From Polyangium mundeleinium (GTDB lineage: Bacteria > Myxococcota_A > Polyangia > Polyangiales > Polyangiaceae), in the NCBI RefSeq assembly GCF_028369105.1, contig NZ_JAQNDO010000001.1:6790501-6854500 (forward strand): a stretch of DNA of 64,000 nucleotides. The letters run 5' to 3'. This document shows, in pieces, positions 55,547-64,000 of the stretch (the stretch's first letter is position 1; the number at the start of each line of letters is the position of its first letter). The position numbers were made by a program, and so were the translations under genes. The notes beneath the pieces were generated by a model. It worked only from the letters and a program-made list of their open reading frames with translations, searched no databases and was not told the origin of the DNA.

Positions 55547-56089
55547 TTACGCGGGTGAGAGCATCTCCAAACGCTTCCGCGCGAGATGCAGGCGACTGTA
55601 GACGGTCTTTACCTTGATTCCGAGCGTCGCCGCAATCTCCGGGACCGACCATCCCTCCAGATACGGAATCACCGCGACCCGGATGCACGGCCTCATCTTC
55701 TCCAGAAACCGCTTGAGCCGGAACATCCCATACATCGCATGCAGAACCGTCTCCGCGGACGCCCCGTCGTCCTCCCGCTCGGGAAGATCGTCGGCGAACC
55801 CAGCGAGAACCTCACGCTCGCAACGCGCGAGCTTGCGGTGATTGCGCGCATGGTTGAGCCCGATGATCACCAGCCACGGGCGCGCCTGCTCAGGCGTGAC
55901 CAGGCAGGACAGGCGACGCCATACCGTGACGAAGACCTCTTGCAGAACATCCTCCACGTCGCGGGGAGGAACGGACTGACCAAGAAGAAGGCGACGCAAG
56001 AACGCGCGGTGTTCCAGGTAAAGACGGCCGAGCAAGGCGTGCGACGCCGAGAAGTTTGCCGGCGGAAGATGGAGCGGTATCGTTGCCAT
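55547..56089 (-). CDS. Orphan sigma-70-like (ECF-type) factor
   Basis: A 180-residue sigma factor with region 2 (ENVEDVLQEVF-like: DVEDVLQEVFVTVWRRL) and a region 4 helix-turn-helix (VPEIAATLGIKVKTVYSRLHLARKRL), the two-domain plan of extracytoplasmic-function factors. No anti-sigma gene is adjacent, so it is an orphan. The start at 56089 (ATG, 8 bp after CCGGAGTC) is preferred over the ATG six bases upstream, whose spacing is too short. Its target promoters are unknown. Confidence 0.8.
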   Translation of the reverse strand: MATIPLHLPPANFSASHALLGRLYLEHRAFLRRLLLGQSVPPRDVEDVLQEVFVTVWRRLSCLVTPEQARPWLVIIGLNHARNHRKLARCEREVLAGFADDLPEREDDGASAETVLHAMYGMFRLKRFLEKMRPCIRVAVIPYLEGWSVPEIAATLGIKVKTVYSRLHLARKRLEMLSPA

Positions 56090-56325
56090 ACTCATGACTC
56101 CGGTTCGTTCGGGGTTGTGGGGAGACGCCGGTCGGTGTTCCTGCACCGGCTGGCGTCGCTTGTTTGTCCCACGAGGAAGGGCAAAACTCAATAGGAAAAT
56201 GGGGATTGGTTCGTCGCGGGACGACCCCACGATCCGCCGCGAAGGGCGCGAGGAGCCTCGTTATCGGTGCTGCGATCCAGGCCGTTTGGTGGGCCGCCTG
56301 TGAAGGACGGCCCGCCTTGCGGGGT

Positions 56326-56690
56326 TCACGAAGCGCAGCGGTAGACGAGGCGGCCCAGGGTGGCGATGACGTGGTCCATGCGGTCGAGCACCCGCGCATC
56401 GACCGTGCCGATGTACCGCATGGCTTGGGCGACCTGGACGCAGGCCAGCACCTCCCTTGCCGAGCCGAGGGAGGAAGCGTAGCGCTGGCGTTTGGTTCCG
56501 GCGTGATTGCCCATGCCCTCGGCAATGTTGACCTTTCGCCAAACGGCGACACCGCCTCTAGCGTTGGAAGGAACAGTGCGCCTTCCCACGCGGCCAACAC
56601 CCGCGGGTGCGGCGGAGGCTCCGAAAGCAGCTTGGCCGTCGCATACACCACCTGCCACGCCAGGTAGTTGCGCCACACGGCCGGCTTGGT
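56326..56690 (-). pseudogene. Degraded four-helix-bundle gene
   Basis: Read on the minus strand, one frame gives NYLAWQVVYATAKLL and another, from about 56560 down, gives VNIAEGMGNHAGTKRQ, SAREVLACVQVAQAM and DHVIATLGRLVYRC. These are the start and end of a four-helix-bundle protein; the middle, including the usual RRAA-SVP motif, is lost through a frameshift and sequence decay. No ribosome site or intact start is visible. It is one of three copies of this family in the window. Confidence 0.55.
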
Positions 56691-56754
56691 CGGCGAGCAC
56701 ATCAGCGGCCGGTAAGGACGAGCGAAATCGAACGCATGCGTGTCCCGTTGCGCG

Positions 56755-58041
56755 TCATGTTCCCGCCCTTCGGACATTCATCCCGAGGCTCGAGAGCGCT
56801 CCGATCGCGGTGAGCACGAGTCCGAGCAGCAGGACGCCCGGCGGGATCTGAGCGCTCAAGAACACGCAGAAGAGGATCCCCGCGATGGGCAGGAGCGGTA
56901 TCCGCCCGACCGAGAGCCGGATGCGGAAAGGCCTCCTCCTGGCAGGGTCCTTGAATCTCAGGATGATGACGGTGGCGTTGACGGCGATGAAGATCAGAAA
57001 GACGGTGAAATTGGTGGCATTGGCTATGAAGGCGATATCCCCGACCGAGAGGAACAGAGCGGACGCCGCCGTCACCAGGGCGATGGCGACCCAGGGGGTC
57101 TGCCTCCAGCGGTGAACGCCCGAGAGGACGGCAGGGAGGGCCCCCGCGGCCGCCATTCCATAGATGATCCGCGAGGCAGCGAGCAGGAACATCAGCGCGG
57201 TATTCGTGGTCGCGAAGAGGGCAATCACCGAGACCACGATGAACACGTCGCGCCCGAGCGCGTGGCGGGCGACGTCCGCGAAGGGCGCCTGCGATGCGGA
57301 GAGCTCTCGCCATCCCACCACGGACACCGCGCTGATGGAGACGAGCACGTAAAGGACGATGGTGATCCCGAGAGAGAGCATGAGCCCCCTCGGTATCGTC
57401 TTCTCCGGCCTCCTGGTCTCCTCGGCGAGCTTCACCAGCCCTTCGAAGCCGACGTACGCGAAGAAGACGAGGGAAGATGCCTGGAAGACGCCCGCCAGGC
57501 CTTTCGGCGCCTCGAGGTAGTCCACCTCCCCGAGGTGGGGCAGGCCGAGGACGAGGAGAAGAACGACGCCCCCGGTCTCGATGAAGGTGGCCACGATGTT
57601 GAACCACGACGTCTCTTTGATCCCGCAAAAGAGCAGGAGACCGAGGAGCACGATGAGGCCGAGCGCGGCTGGAGTGACGGCGACGCCGGTGAGCACCGAC
57701 AAGTAACCAGCGAAGCCGAGCGACACGGTGGTCGCCGCGAGGATCGCCGAGATGATGCTCAGCCAGCCGATCACGAACGCGATCCGCCTGCCCATGGCGT
57801 GGGAGACGTATTCATGCTCGGCGCCCGCGGAGGGGAACATGGATGAGAGCTCCGCATAGGAAAAGCCCGTGAAGGCCGCCATGAGCGCGGAGATCACGAA
57901 GGCCATCCAGACCGCGTTGCCGGCGAGGCCCGCGGCGTCCCCGAGCAGCGCATAAATGCCTGCCCCCAGGATGATGCCCACGCCGGCGAACGTGACTTCG
58001 GCGAGGCCGAGGGCCCTGCGGAGGGACGGTTGCGATGGCAT
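56755..58041 (-). CDS. APC-superfamily amino-acid permease
   Basis: A 428-residue permease with about twelve hydrophobic helices. Helix 1 carries the unwound GVGIILGAGIYALLG motif of the APC fold and helix 6 the FFAYVGFEGLVKLAEE region used for substrate and cation binding. The ATG at 58041 follows GAGGAGGTGTC. It is divergent from the gcvPA-gcvPB pair with a 226-bp shared region, so glycine or a related amino acid is a natural substrate guess, but the sequence does not prove it. Confidence 0.88.
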   Translation of the reverse strand: MPSQPSLRRALGLAEVTFAGVGIILGAGIYALLGDAAGLAGNAVWMAFVISALMAAFTGFSYAELSSMFPSAGAEHEYVSHAMGRRIAFVIGWLSIISAILAATTVSLGFAGYLSVLTGVAVTPAALGLIVLLGLLLFCGIKETSWFNIVATFIETGGVVLLLVLGLPHLGEVDYLEAPKGLAGVFQASSLVFFAYVGFEGLVKLAEETRRPEKTIPRGLMLSLGITIVLYVLVSISAVSVVGWRELSASQAPFADVARHALGRDVFIVVSVIALFATTNTALMFLLAASRIIYGMAAAGALPAVLSGVHRWRQTPWVAIALVTAASALFLSVGDIAFIANATNFTVFLIFIAVNATVIILRFKDPARRRPFRIRLSVGRIPLLPIAGILFCVFLSAQIPPGVLLLGLVLTAIGALSSLGMNVRRAGT

Positions 58042-58267
58042 CGATGACACCTCCTCATCGATGCCATTCTCATAATCGCCGCGCCGGCGAACGGCACCCC
58101 GCCCATGGCCTGCGCGGCGCGCTCGCCTCGTTATCGTCGCAGCCGAACGTTCGCTCCCGCCGTGAAGAGCGAGCCCGGCAAGGGCCCCCCCGCTGCCGAT
58201 CTTGCGGTTCAACGGAGGCCCACCCAAGCTTCGCGCTCGAGCGCGTCACCCTCTGGAGTTCGTCACG

Positions 58268-59635
58268 ATGGAGAGACATCCCGAGCCGCTCGTCTGTGGC
58301 TACAACGTCCACCGGGAGGCCGACCGGAAGGCCATGCTGGAGGCCCTCGGGCTCACGAGCATCGCGGACCTCTTCTCCCCCATTCCCCAGGAAGTGCGCC
58401 TCGACAGGGAGCTTCGCCTGCCTGCTCCCCACAACGAATGGGCGCTCGGCAAGCACCTCCGGGAGCTCGCGGGAAGGAACGCATCGACCCGGAGCCACCT
58501 GAGCTTCCTTGGCGGCGGGATCTACGAACACCACATCCCCGCGGTCGTCGACAGCCTCACCTCCAGCGAGGCGCTGCTGACGGCGTACACCCCCTACCAG
58601 CCGGAGCTGAGCCAGGGCTTGCTGCAGATCCTCTTCGAGTATCAGCGCATGCTCTCGCTGCTCTCGGGCCTGCGGGTCGTCAATTCCTCGCTCTACGACG
58701 GCGCGACGGCCATGGCCGAGGCGGCCTGGATGGCCTGCTCGGCCACGGGCCGGCGGCGCGTCCTCGCCTCCTCACGCATCTGGCCCGAGTGGAAGTCGGT
58801 CCTCGAGCTCTACATGCGCGGACGCGGGGGCGAGGTGGTCTACGTCGCCGCGGATCCCATCTCGGGCCGGCTCGATCCGCGCTCGCTCCAGGCATCCTTC
58901 GCGCGCCCCGCAGCCACCTTCATCCTGCAGACCCCCAATTCCCTCGGCATCCTGGAGGACATCCCAGCCGCGGCGGCCCTCTGCCGGCAGCACGAGGCCC
59001 TCCTCCAGGTCTCCTGCTACCCGATGACGCTGGCGCTCCTGAAGCCGCCCGGCGAGCTCGGGGCGGACATCGTGACGTGCGAGGGCCAGCCCCTCGGCCT
59101 GCCACTCTCGGCCGGAGGTCCCTACCTCGGGGTGCTCGCCTGCGAGAAGCGGCTGCGCGAGTTCATGCCGGGGCGCCTCGTCGGAGAGGTGCGGGACATC
59201 CATGGAAAGCCAGCCCTCGCGCTCGTCCTGGAGCGGCGCGAGCAGCAGGTGAGCCGCGAGAAGGCCACGAGCAACATGTGCACGAACCAGGCGCATCAGG
59301 CGATGCGCGCCGCCATTTACCTGGCGGCCCTCGGCGAGCGGGGCTTCCGGGAGATCGCCACACAATGTGCCGGCAAAGCCCGGTACCTTCACGAGAAGCT
59401 GCTCGCCATTCCCGGCGTCGAGCCTGCGGCGACCGGCCCCTTCTTCAACGAATTCGCGCTCCGGCTCCCCTGCTCCGTGCCGGTGTTCCTGGAGCGGATG
59501 CTGGAGCGGCGCGTGTTCGCCGGATTCGAGGTGGAGGAACACCTCCTCGTCGCGGTCACCGAGGTGAAAACGCGCGCCGAGCTGGACGAGGCCGCGGCCC
59601 TGTTCGCGGAGACCATCGGAGCGCTGGGACGATGA
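58268..59635 (+). CDS. gcvPA: Glycine dehydrogenase (decarboxylating) subunit 1
   Basis: A 455-residue P-protein alpha subunit of the glycine cleavage system. It shows the family's FLGGGIYEHHIPAVV, ISQGLLQ-type ELSQGLLQILFEYQRML, VNSSLYDGATAMAEAA and LGADIVTCEGQPLGLPLSAGGPYLG. The N-terminal half of a full-length P-protein is thus a separate polypeptide here, as in many bacteria and archaea. It works with the PLP-bearing beta subunit to decarboxylate glycine and pass aminomethyl to H-protein. The ATG at 58268 follows TGGAG. Its TGA overlaps the gcvPB ATG. Confidence 0.93.
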   Translation: MERHPEPLVCGYNVHREADRKAMLEALGLTSIADLFSPIPQEVRLDRELRLPAPHNEWALGKHLRELAGRNASTRSHLSFLGGGIYEHHIPAVVDSLTSSEALLTAYTPYQPELSQGLLQILFEYQRMLSLLSGLRVVNSSLYDGATAMAEAAWMACSATGRRRVLASSRIWPEWKSVLELYMRGRGGEVVYVAADPISGRLDPRSLQASFARPAATFILQTPNSLGILEDIPAAAALCRQHEALLQVSCYPMTLALLKPPGELGADIVTCEGQPLGLPLSAGGPYLGVLACEKRLREFMPGRLVGEVRDIHGKPALALVLERREQQVSREKATSNMCTNQAHQAMRAAIYLAALGERGFREIATQCAGKARYLHEKLLAIPGVEPAATGPFFNEFALRLPCSVPVFLERMLERRVFAGFEVEEHLLVAVTEVKTRAELDEAAALFAETIGALGR

Positions 59636-61119
59636 AGCAGACGATCTTCGACCTCTCCCGCCCGGGTGTGAGCGGAGCGGGCCTCCAGGATCCCGATTTC
59701 GGGGAGCTCGATCCTTCACGATGGTTCGACGCGGAGCTGCTCCGGACGGAGCTCATCGGGCTGCCCGAGGTCAGCGAGATCGAGCTCGTCCGCCATTACA
59801 CGGCGCTCGGCCACCGCGCCTACGGCGTGGACGATGGCAGCTATCCGCTCGGGAGCTGCACGATGAAGTACAACCCCAAGCGCCACGAGCCCCTGGCGAA
59901 CCTTTCGGGGTTCGCCCACGCCCACCCGAGGCAACCCGCGAGCACGCTGCCCGGCCTCTGGGAGCTGCTCTTCCATCTCGCCGAATACTTCGCGGAGCTC
60001 TCGGGGATGGACCACTTCACCCTCCAGCCCGCGGCCGGAGCCCATGGCGAGCTCACGGGGCTCATGATCATCCGCGCCTGGTTCGAGTCCCGGGGCATGA
60101 AGCGGGACGTGGTCCTCGTTCAGGACTCGGCCCATGGCACCAATCCCGCGTCCGCATCCATGGCAGGCTATCGCTGCAAGATGATCCGGACGACCCCGGA
60201 GGGATTGACCGACCTCGGCACGCTCGAGGCCGCGCTCGACGACTCGGTCGCAGCGGTGATGCTGACCAACCCCTCGACCCTCGGGCTCTTCGAGAAGAAC
60301 ATCCGAAAGATCGCGGAGCGCGTCCACGAAAATGGCTCGCTCCTCATCTGCGACGGCGCCAACATGAACTCGCTGATGGGGATCGTCCGGCCCGGCGACA
60401 TGGGATTCGACGTCCTCCAGCTCAACACCCACAAGACGTTCTCGACCCCGCACCTGTCCGGAGGACCGGGCTCGGGGCCGTGCGGCGTCAAGGCGTTTTT
60501 GGAACCCTTCCTGCCGATTCCAGTGATCCGCCGGGATGCGCGCGGATACTTTCCGGATGAAGACCGGCCGCAATCGATTGGCCGGATGAAGTCGTTCTAC
60601 GGCCACGTCCGTGTCTTGATCCGGGCCTATTGCTACATCCTGACCTCTGGTTCCCGGGGCCTGCGCACGGTGTCCGAGAACGCCGTGCTCAACGCGAACT
60701 ACGTCCAGGCCCGCTTGTCACCCTACCTGCCCCCGGTCTTCGGCGGCACGTGCATGCACGAGTGTCTGCTGAGCACTGCGAAGCTCCCGGTGAGCGCCTT
60801 CGACTTCGCCAAGCGGCTCATCGATTACGGCGTGCATCCCCCGACGCTGGTGGGAGCCGGCTGCGTGTACTTTCCCGGCCACCTGCGCGACGCGATGCTG
60901 ATCGAGCCGACGGAGACGGAGACGCGAGAGTCACTGGATCGGATGATCGAGAAGTTCCTCCGTGTCGCGCAGGAGGCCACCGAGGATCCGGAGCTGATCC
61001 GGACGGCGCCCCATACCCGCGAGGTCGGGAAGATTCTTCCGTCGGGCTCTCACCGGAGCCAGCGGGCGCACGAGCAGAAGCGCCCAGCGCTGGAGCCGCC
61101 CGGAGCAGACGTGCCATGA
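59632..61119 (+). CDS. gcvPB: Glycine dehydrogenase (decarboxylating) subunit 2
   Basis: A 495-residue PLP-bearing subunit: SYPLGSCTMKYNPKR, TLQPAAGAHGELTGLMI, DSAHGTNPASASMAGY, DGANMNSLMG and the PLP lysine in LNTHKTFSTPH. It is the catalytic partner of the gene before it; ATGA joins the two. The T-, H- and L-proteins are not in this window, so the complex must rely on genes elsewhere. Its TGA in turn overlaps an ATG that opens a decayed STAS-like gene (61116). Confidence 0.94.
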   Translation: MKQTIFDLSRPGVSGAGLQDPDFGELDPSRWFDAELLRTELIGLPEVSEIELVRHYTALGHRAYGVDDGSYPLGSCTMKYNPKRHEPLANLSGFAHAHPRQPASTLPGLWELLFHLAEYFAELSGMDHFTLQPAAGAHGELTGLMIIRAWFESRGMKRDVVLVQDSAHGTNPASASMAGYRCKMIRTTPEGLTDLGTLEAALDDSVAAVMLTNPSTLGLFEKNIRKIAERVHENGSLLICDGANMNSLMGIVRPGDMGFDVLQLNTHKTFSTPHLSGGPGSGPCGVKAFLEPFLPIPVIRRDARGYFPDEDRPQSIGRMKSFYGHVRVLIRAYCYILTSGSRGLRTVSENAVLNANYVQARLSPYLPPVFGGTCMHECLLSTAKLPVSAFDFAKRLIDYGVHPPTLVGAGCVYFPGHLRDAMLIEPTETETRESLDRMIEKFLRVAQEATEDPELIRTAPHTREVGKILPSGSHRSQRAHEQKRPALEPPGADVP

Positions 61120-61440
61120 TTTCGGAGGTGGCCGCCGTCCAGGCGAGCTCGGACGCGTTGCTCGACGAAGAGGCGTCGCCCCGACCATCTTCGCGCTCTT
61201 CGAGTTGTCCGACCGCTGGCTCGGCGATCGTCGGTATTTCGTGATGGCCGATATCTCGAAAGTGGCCAGCATCGCGCCGGATGCACGCCGGGATCGCATC
61301 GGATCCGCGGGCGGCGCATATCGCAGGACTTGCCGTCCTGGGGTCGAGCTCTCATTTGCGGGCGCTCATGACGATGATGAGCAAGGCGCTCAGTGCATTG
61401 GCAGGGGGAAAGCTGGGAACGAGGCGGCAGTTGCAGAGGG
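61116..61440 (+). pseudogene. Frameshifted STAS/SpoIIAA-like gene
   Basis: An ATG (61116-61118) overlapping the gcvPB stop starts a frame ISEVAAVQASSDALLDEEASP; the next frame reads IFALFELSDRWLGDRRYFVMADISKVASIAP, and a third reads IAGLAVLGSSSHLRAL and MTMMSKALSALAGG. Joined, these match the plan of the small STAS/SEC14-like regulators that are common in myxobacteria. At least two frameshifts (about 61178-61185 and 61275-61290) make it a pseudogene. Coupled translation with gcvPB suggests it was once in that operon. Confidence 0.55.
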
Positions 61441-61859
61441 TTGTCGTCGGGCACGCTCCGCGGATGATAACACCCCGTGTATCCACGCGTCGAGGAACGA
61501 TGACACAACGCACGGCGAGAACGCACACGGCGTTGCCTTGTCCCGGATGCGGTCTGGCGATGCCAGCTCGATCCCGGCCAGCGCGGGATCCCCACGCATT
61601 TGGTGCCATGGGTTCACCACGAGCCTCCCCCGCACCCGCACGCGCACACGTGCCCCTTCGCGTTTTCAGTCCGCTCTCGCCCAAAGATGGCGGCGCGGAA
61701 GGTGCGCTCGAGCCTGGGCATGGGATCGGGCGCCTTTCCGGCCGAGCTCCTTGTAAAAGAAGTTGAAGCGAAGCACGGCCTGGGACTTGGGGCTCATGGG
61801 GAGCAAGACGGTGCGTTTGGCGAAAGGTCAACGATGCAGCCATTCGTGACGTCGACGCA
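61441..61859. other. Region without a recognisable gene
   Basis: About 420 bp of decayed DNA. Minus-strand frames briefly read like protein (LPMSPKSQAVLRFNFFYKELG near 61740-61830) and a short plus-strand ATG at 61501 has a GAGGAACG upstream, but neither extends into a convincing gene. I would treat it as eroded coding sequence of unknown origin. Confidence 0.4.
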
Positions 61860-62056
61860 GACGAAAACCTGAGCCATCTCATGATGTTAGCGTTCTTCAG
61901 GTAAAAGCTCTCCATCGCTTCGGCCAGATTCAGCGCGACGCTATGCATGGCCCTGCGCATTTGCCGAGCCAGATCCGAATCCCTCCGTTCGATCTGCTCC
62001 GCGATACCCGCTGCGTCTCCAGCCATGGCCAAAACGACATCATAGATCCTCAGCAT
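61860..62056 (-). pseudogene. Truncated four-helix-bundle gene
   Basis: From an ATG at 62056 (GGAGGGTTCGTC before it) the minus strand reads LRIYDVVLAMAGDAAGIAEQ, then DLARQMRRAMHSVALNLAEA, clearly homologous to the intact copy at 3764-4087 (LRIYSVTIEM and LAEQLRRAATSVPLNLHEG). After about residue 60 similarity stops and the frame runs into unrelated sequence, so the C-terminal helices are missing. A GGGACCCTCGTCCC motif just upstream is shared with the intact copy. Confidence 0.6.
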
Positions 62057-62256
62057 GACGAACCCTCCACCCGACGACCCAATCGCCGGGACCCTCGTCC
62101 CGGACCGTCGCGCGGAGGCCTCTTCAAGGCTGCGCAGCACCGCGCGGAGCAGCACGCAGTGCTGCGAGCCCGGCGAGCACGGCTTGGCCTTGAAGAGGCC
62201 GAGCACGACGGTACGATCGCTGTCCCCGAGCGGGGCTCCTCTGCATACCTGCCCGC

Positions 62257-62304
62257 GCTCCCACTCCCGCTCCCGCTCCCACTCCCGCTCCCGCTTCCGT
62301 CTCC
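62257..62304. repeat. GCTCCC/ACTCCC hexanucleotide tract
   Basis: Eight hexanucleotides (GCTCCC, ACTCCC, GCTTCC, GTCTCC), 48 bp, which on the minus strand read GGGAGC/GGGAGT/GGAAGC, the same class as the tracts at 4192 and 55446. It lies about 200 bp upstream of the truncated four-helix-bundle start on that strand and 16 bp from array B2. Confidence 0.85.
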
Positions 62305-62320
62305 GCCGCCGCTTTGCGTC

Positions 62321-62690
62321 GAGGTCCCTCGACCTCCGGCAGGAGGTCCCTCGACCTCCGGCAGGAGGTCCCTCGACCTCCGGCAGGAGGTCGGTCCTCC
62401 CCGTCAGGAGATCGTCGGCCTCTGCCCGGACATCACCCACCTCCGCCCCGAGGCCGCCTTCCTCCGCGTGGAGATGCTCCACCCCCCGAAGGAGGTGGCC
62501 GATCTCCCCCGAGGGGTGCCCCCTTCTCCACCGGGAGTTCGTTCCTCTCCGACAGGACATCCCCCGCCTCCGCCACGACGTCGCCCAGCGACGGCAGGAG
62601 CACATCGATCCCCGAAAGGACGTCCCCCGCCTCCGCCAGGAGCTCAACAACCCCCGCCCGCAGGTCGCCGATCCCCCGCACAACGTACCG
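62321..62690. repeat. Repeat array B2 (CCTCC/GGAGG, 22-bp period)
   Basis: A relative of B1: it opens with three near-perfect units of GAGGTCCCTCGACCTCCGGCAG, then diverged units along the same pattern. Its period is 22 bp where B1 has 21, so any reading frame changes at every unit; this argues that the arrays are maintained for their structure, not for a protein. It fills the divergent space between the truncated four-helix-bundle gene and the pentapeptide-repeat gene. Confidence 0.8.
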
Positions 62691-62744
62691 CCCGCGACGG
62701 TTGGCGCCGGAGTTGCAGCCTCGCGGCGGAAGGAGCCGCCACCG

Positions 62745-63530
62745 ATGCCCTTCCGCTCGCCGCTGCCCGCCGCCGCATCCTTCCTGCTCACCGCCGCCTG
62801 CCTCGGCGCAGCCCCCGCGGCCTACGCGAACGCCGACCTGGAGAAATTACTCGCCACCGGCGCTTGCGCCGGGTGTGATTTGCGAGGCGTCAACCTGGAA
62901 GGGCGAGTCATCACGATCCAGACGCTCAGCCACACGAATCTGTCGGGTGCGAACCTCAGCCGGATCGAGCTCCGGGCGCAATCCATCAGCCACGTCGATT
63001 TCACGAACGCCAACCTGCACGGCGCCCGCATCTGGGCGAACAGCATCGGCGACAGCCAGTTCGTGGACACCGATCTGAGCGAGGCCTACCTGGGCACATC
63101 GAGCGGACACGGACAACGCTGGATCTTCACGCAGAACCGCTTCCTCTCGTCGAACCTACGGAAAGCGCGGATCGAGACGGACATCTGCTACCACTCCCAT
63201 TTCGAGAACTCGGACCTCACGGGCTTCAGCATGATCTCCTACGAGGTCATCCGCTACTGCACCGTGACGAACGCCAAGGCCGACCAAAGCACCTGGGACG
63301 GCTTCTTCATCAACCAGGTCTTTTCGAAGACGAGCCTCGTCGGCGCGAGCTTCACCGAAGAAAAGCAGAGCAACGTCGATTTCCTCGGCTGCGACCTCCG
63401 GAACGCCGTCCTCGGCGACGTCGACGGACAGGCCCGCAACAACTACACGGACAGCAACCTGAGCGGCGCCAGGATCAAAGGGGTCGTTTGCGCGGAGGGA
63501 TCCGTCGGCGCGTGCAATCCGGGCTCCTGA
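62745..63530 (+). CDS. Exported pentapeptide-repeat protein
   Basis: A 261-residue exported protein: a signal peptide (about residues 1-29, ending AYA), a CAGCDLRGVNLEG segment and then pentapeptide repeats of the A(D/N)LxG type (LSGANLSRIEL, TNANLHGARI, DTDLSEAYLG, SNLSGARIKG), which fold as a quadrilateral beta-helix. Family roles include DNA-mimicry and structural functions, but exported versions are mostly uncharacterised. An AAGGAG site precedes the ATG at 62745. It follows array B2 and is convergent with the partial gene at the edge. Confidence 0.82.
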   Translation: MPFRSPLPAAASFLLTAACLGAAPAAYANADLEKLLATGACAGCDLRGVNLEGRVITIQTLSHTNLSGANLSRIELRAQSISHVDFTNANLHGARIWANSIGDSQFVDTDLSEAYLGTSSGHGQRWIFTQNRFLSSNLRKARIETDICYHSHFENSDLTGFSMISYEVIRYCTVTNAKADQSTWDGFFINQVFSKTSLVGASFTEEKQSNVDFLGCDLRNAVLGDVDGQARNNYTDSNLSGARIKGVVCAEGSVGACNPGS

Positions 63531-63539
63531 GTTCGCGGT

Positions 63540-64000
63540 TCATCTCCACGTGACTTCGCCTTCGAGCCGGCACACCGGAACGCCATACGCCGTTCCGTCG
63601 GGCTCCGCGCTCGGGAATTCGCAGTGGAGGTCCCTCGCGCCGGCCATGAGGACCATCTCCCCGCCCGCCGCGGCCATGATCGCGCCGAGCCAGCGCGCCA
63701 GGATCACGGGCACGCCGCGGACGGCGAGCGAAACCCGCCGCGGAGCGACGATCCGCGTCTGGAACTTGCCGAACGAATAATACATCGACGGGACACGCGG
63801 GGCCCATACCGCCACGCTCTCGGTCGAGACGGCCCGGAGCAGGACACTGTAAAACCCCTTGAGCCGCTCGCGCGCGTGCCACACGCCGAGCTCGCGCGCG
63901 TGCTCCTCGAAAGGCACGCCGCGGACGCGCGCCGCCGCGTCCTGGAGGTAGATGTTGGGCAGCGAGTCGTACCACGCCGACACCTCGAATCGCTGCTCGA
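63540..64000 (-). CDS. DUF2378-like myxobacterial protein, partial at window end
   Basis: The frame is open to the edge (EQRFEVSAWYDSLPNIYLQDAA...), so only the C-terminal 152 residues or so are seen; the start lies outside. The alternation WYDSLPNIYL, ELGVWHARERLKGFYSVLLRAVS, APRVPSMYYSFGKFQTRIV and EMVLMAGARDLHCEF fits the DUF2378 (TIGR02265) family, which I know only from myxobacteria and which has no assigned function. A GTG at 63983 is not a real start, because upstream codons continue the family pattern. It is convergent with the pentapeptide-repeat gene. Confidence 0.7.
   Translation of the reverse strand, partial: EQRFEVSAWYDSLPNIYLQDAAARVRGVPFEEHARELGVWHARERLKGFYSVLLRAVSTESVAVWAPRVPSMYYSFGKFQTRIVAPRRVSLAVRGVPVILARWLGAIMAAAGGEMVLMAGARDLHCEFPSAEPDGTAYGVPVCRLEGEVTWR

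Noticed and set aside
55547-56089. An anti-sigma partner for the sigma factor
   Set aside because: The downstream 137-residue membrane protein is on the same strand but lacks the zinc-binding anti-sigma domain and is separated by a repeat tract.

Overview
The window reads as chromosomal DNA of a large-genome predatory myxobacterium (Myxococcota, most likely Polyangiales). This rests on the very high GC with strong third-position GC bias, many lipoproteins with Gly-rich low-complexity linkers, a eukaryote-like Ser/Thr kinase fused to a P-loop domain and 14 WD40 blades, the partial DUF2378-type protein at the right edge (a family I know only from myxobacteria), and numerous intergenic repeats. 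No rRNA, tRNA, CRISPR array, integrase or intact transposase was found. About 90% is coding; most long antisense reading frames are GC-driven shadows.

Layout. 0-8.3 kb: two small minus-strand proteins, a secreted-type class 3 lipase, a convergent repeat array, a secreted unknown, a four-helix-bundle protein beside a (GGAAGC)15 tract, a DUF3943 outer-membrane protein, and a glycosyltransferase/methyltransferase pair. 8.4-16.8 kb: the metabolic core, a tight plus-strand operon icmF-mutA-mutB-meaB (isobutyryl-CoA mutase, both methylmalonyl-CoA mutase subunits and the G-protein chaperone). 16.8-36.3 kb: mostly single genes for nucleotidyltransferase, hydrolases, an ArgE-like M20 peptidase, DJ-1 and EthD proteins, Gly-linker lipoproteins, an HELGH metalloprotease, a hydrolase/DsbA-like pair, a rhomboid-TPR protease, a beta-propeller protein and a penicillin-binding transpeptidase. 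36.4-38.8 kb: ribA and a diheme c-type cytochrome, convergent and separated by a 128-bp MITE-like palindrome that supplies both stop codons. 39-41.1 kb: a small protein and a 547-aa unknown, read here as a possible adaptor/effector pair. 41.2-54.9 kb: propeller lipoproteins, the kinase-WD40 giant, a polysaccharide deacetylase and a TonB-dependent receptor. 55-64 kb: an orphan sigma-70-like factor, an amino-acid permease divergent from gcvPA-gcvPB, a decayed 1.6-kb region with at least two gene remnants, a pentapeptide-repeat protein and the DUF2378-type protein.

The most unusual content is non-genic. Two families of 21/22/42-bp-period GGAGG/CCTCC arrays occur twice each (A: 1788-2110 and 16878-17212, both between convergent genes; B: 47880-48235 and 62321-62690). 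Hexanucleotide purine tracts occur at four sites. Four-helix-bundle genes occur three times in different states of decay, two of them close to a hexanucleotide tract. A hairpin cluster lies at 23.1-23.3 kb.

Functional themes: branched-chain/propionate acyl-CoA carbon rearrangement, glycine cleavage P-protein with a permease, envelope and cell-surface proteins, and signalling. Family names come from recognised motifs and were not checked by database search.
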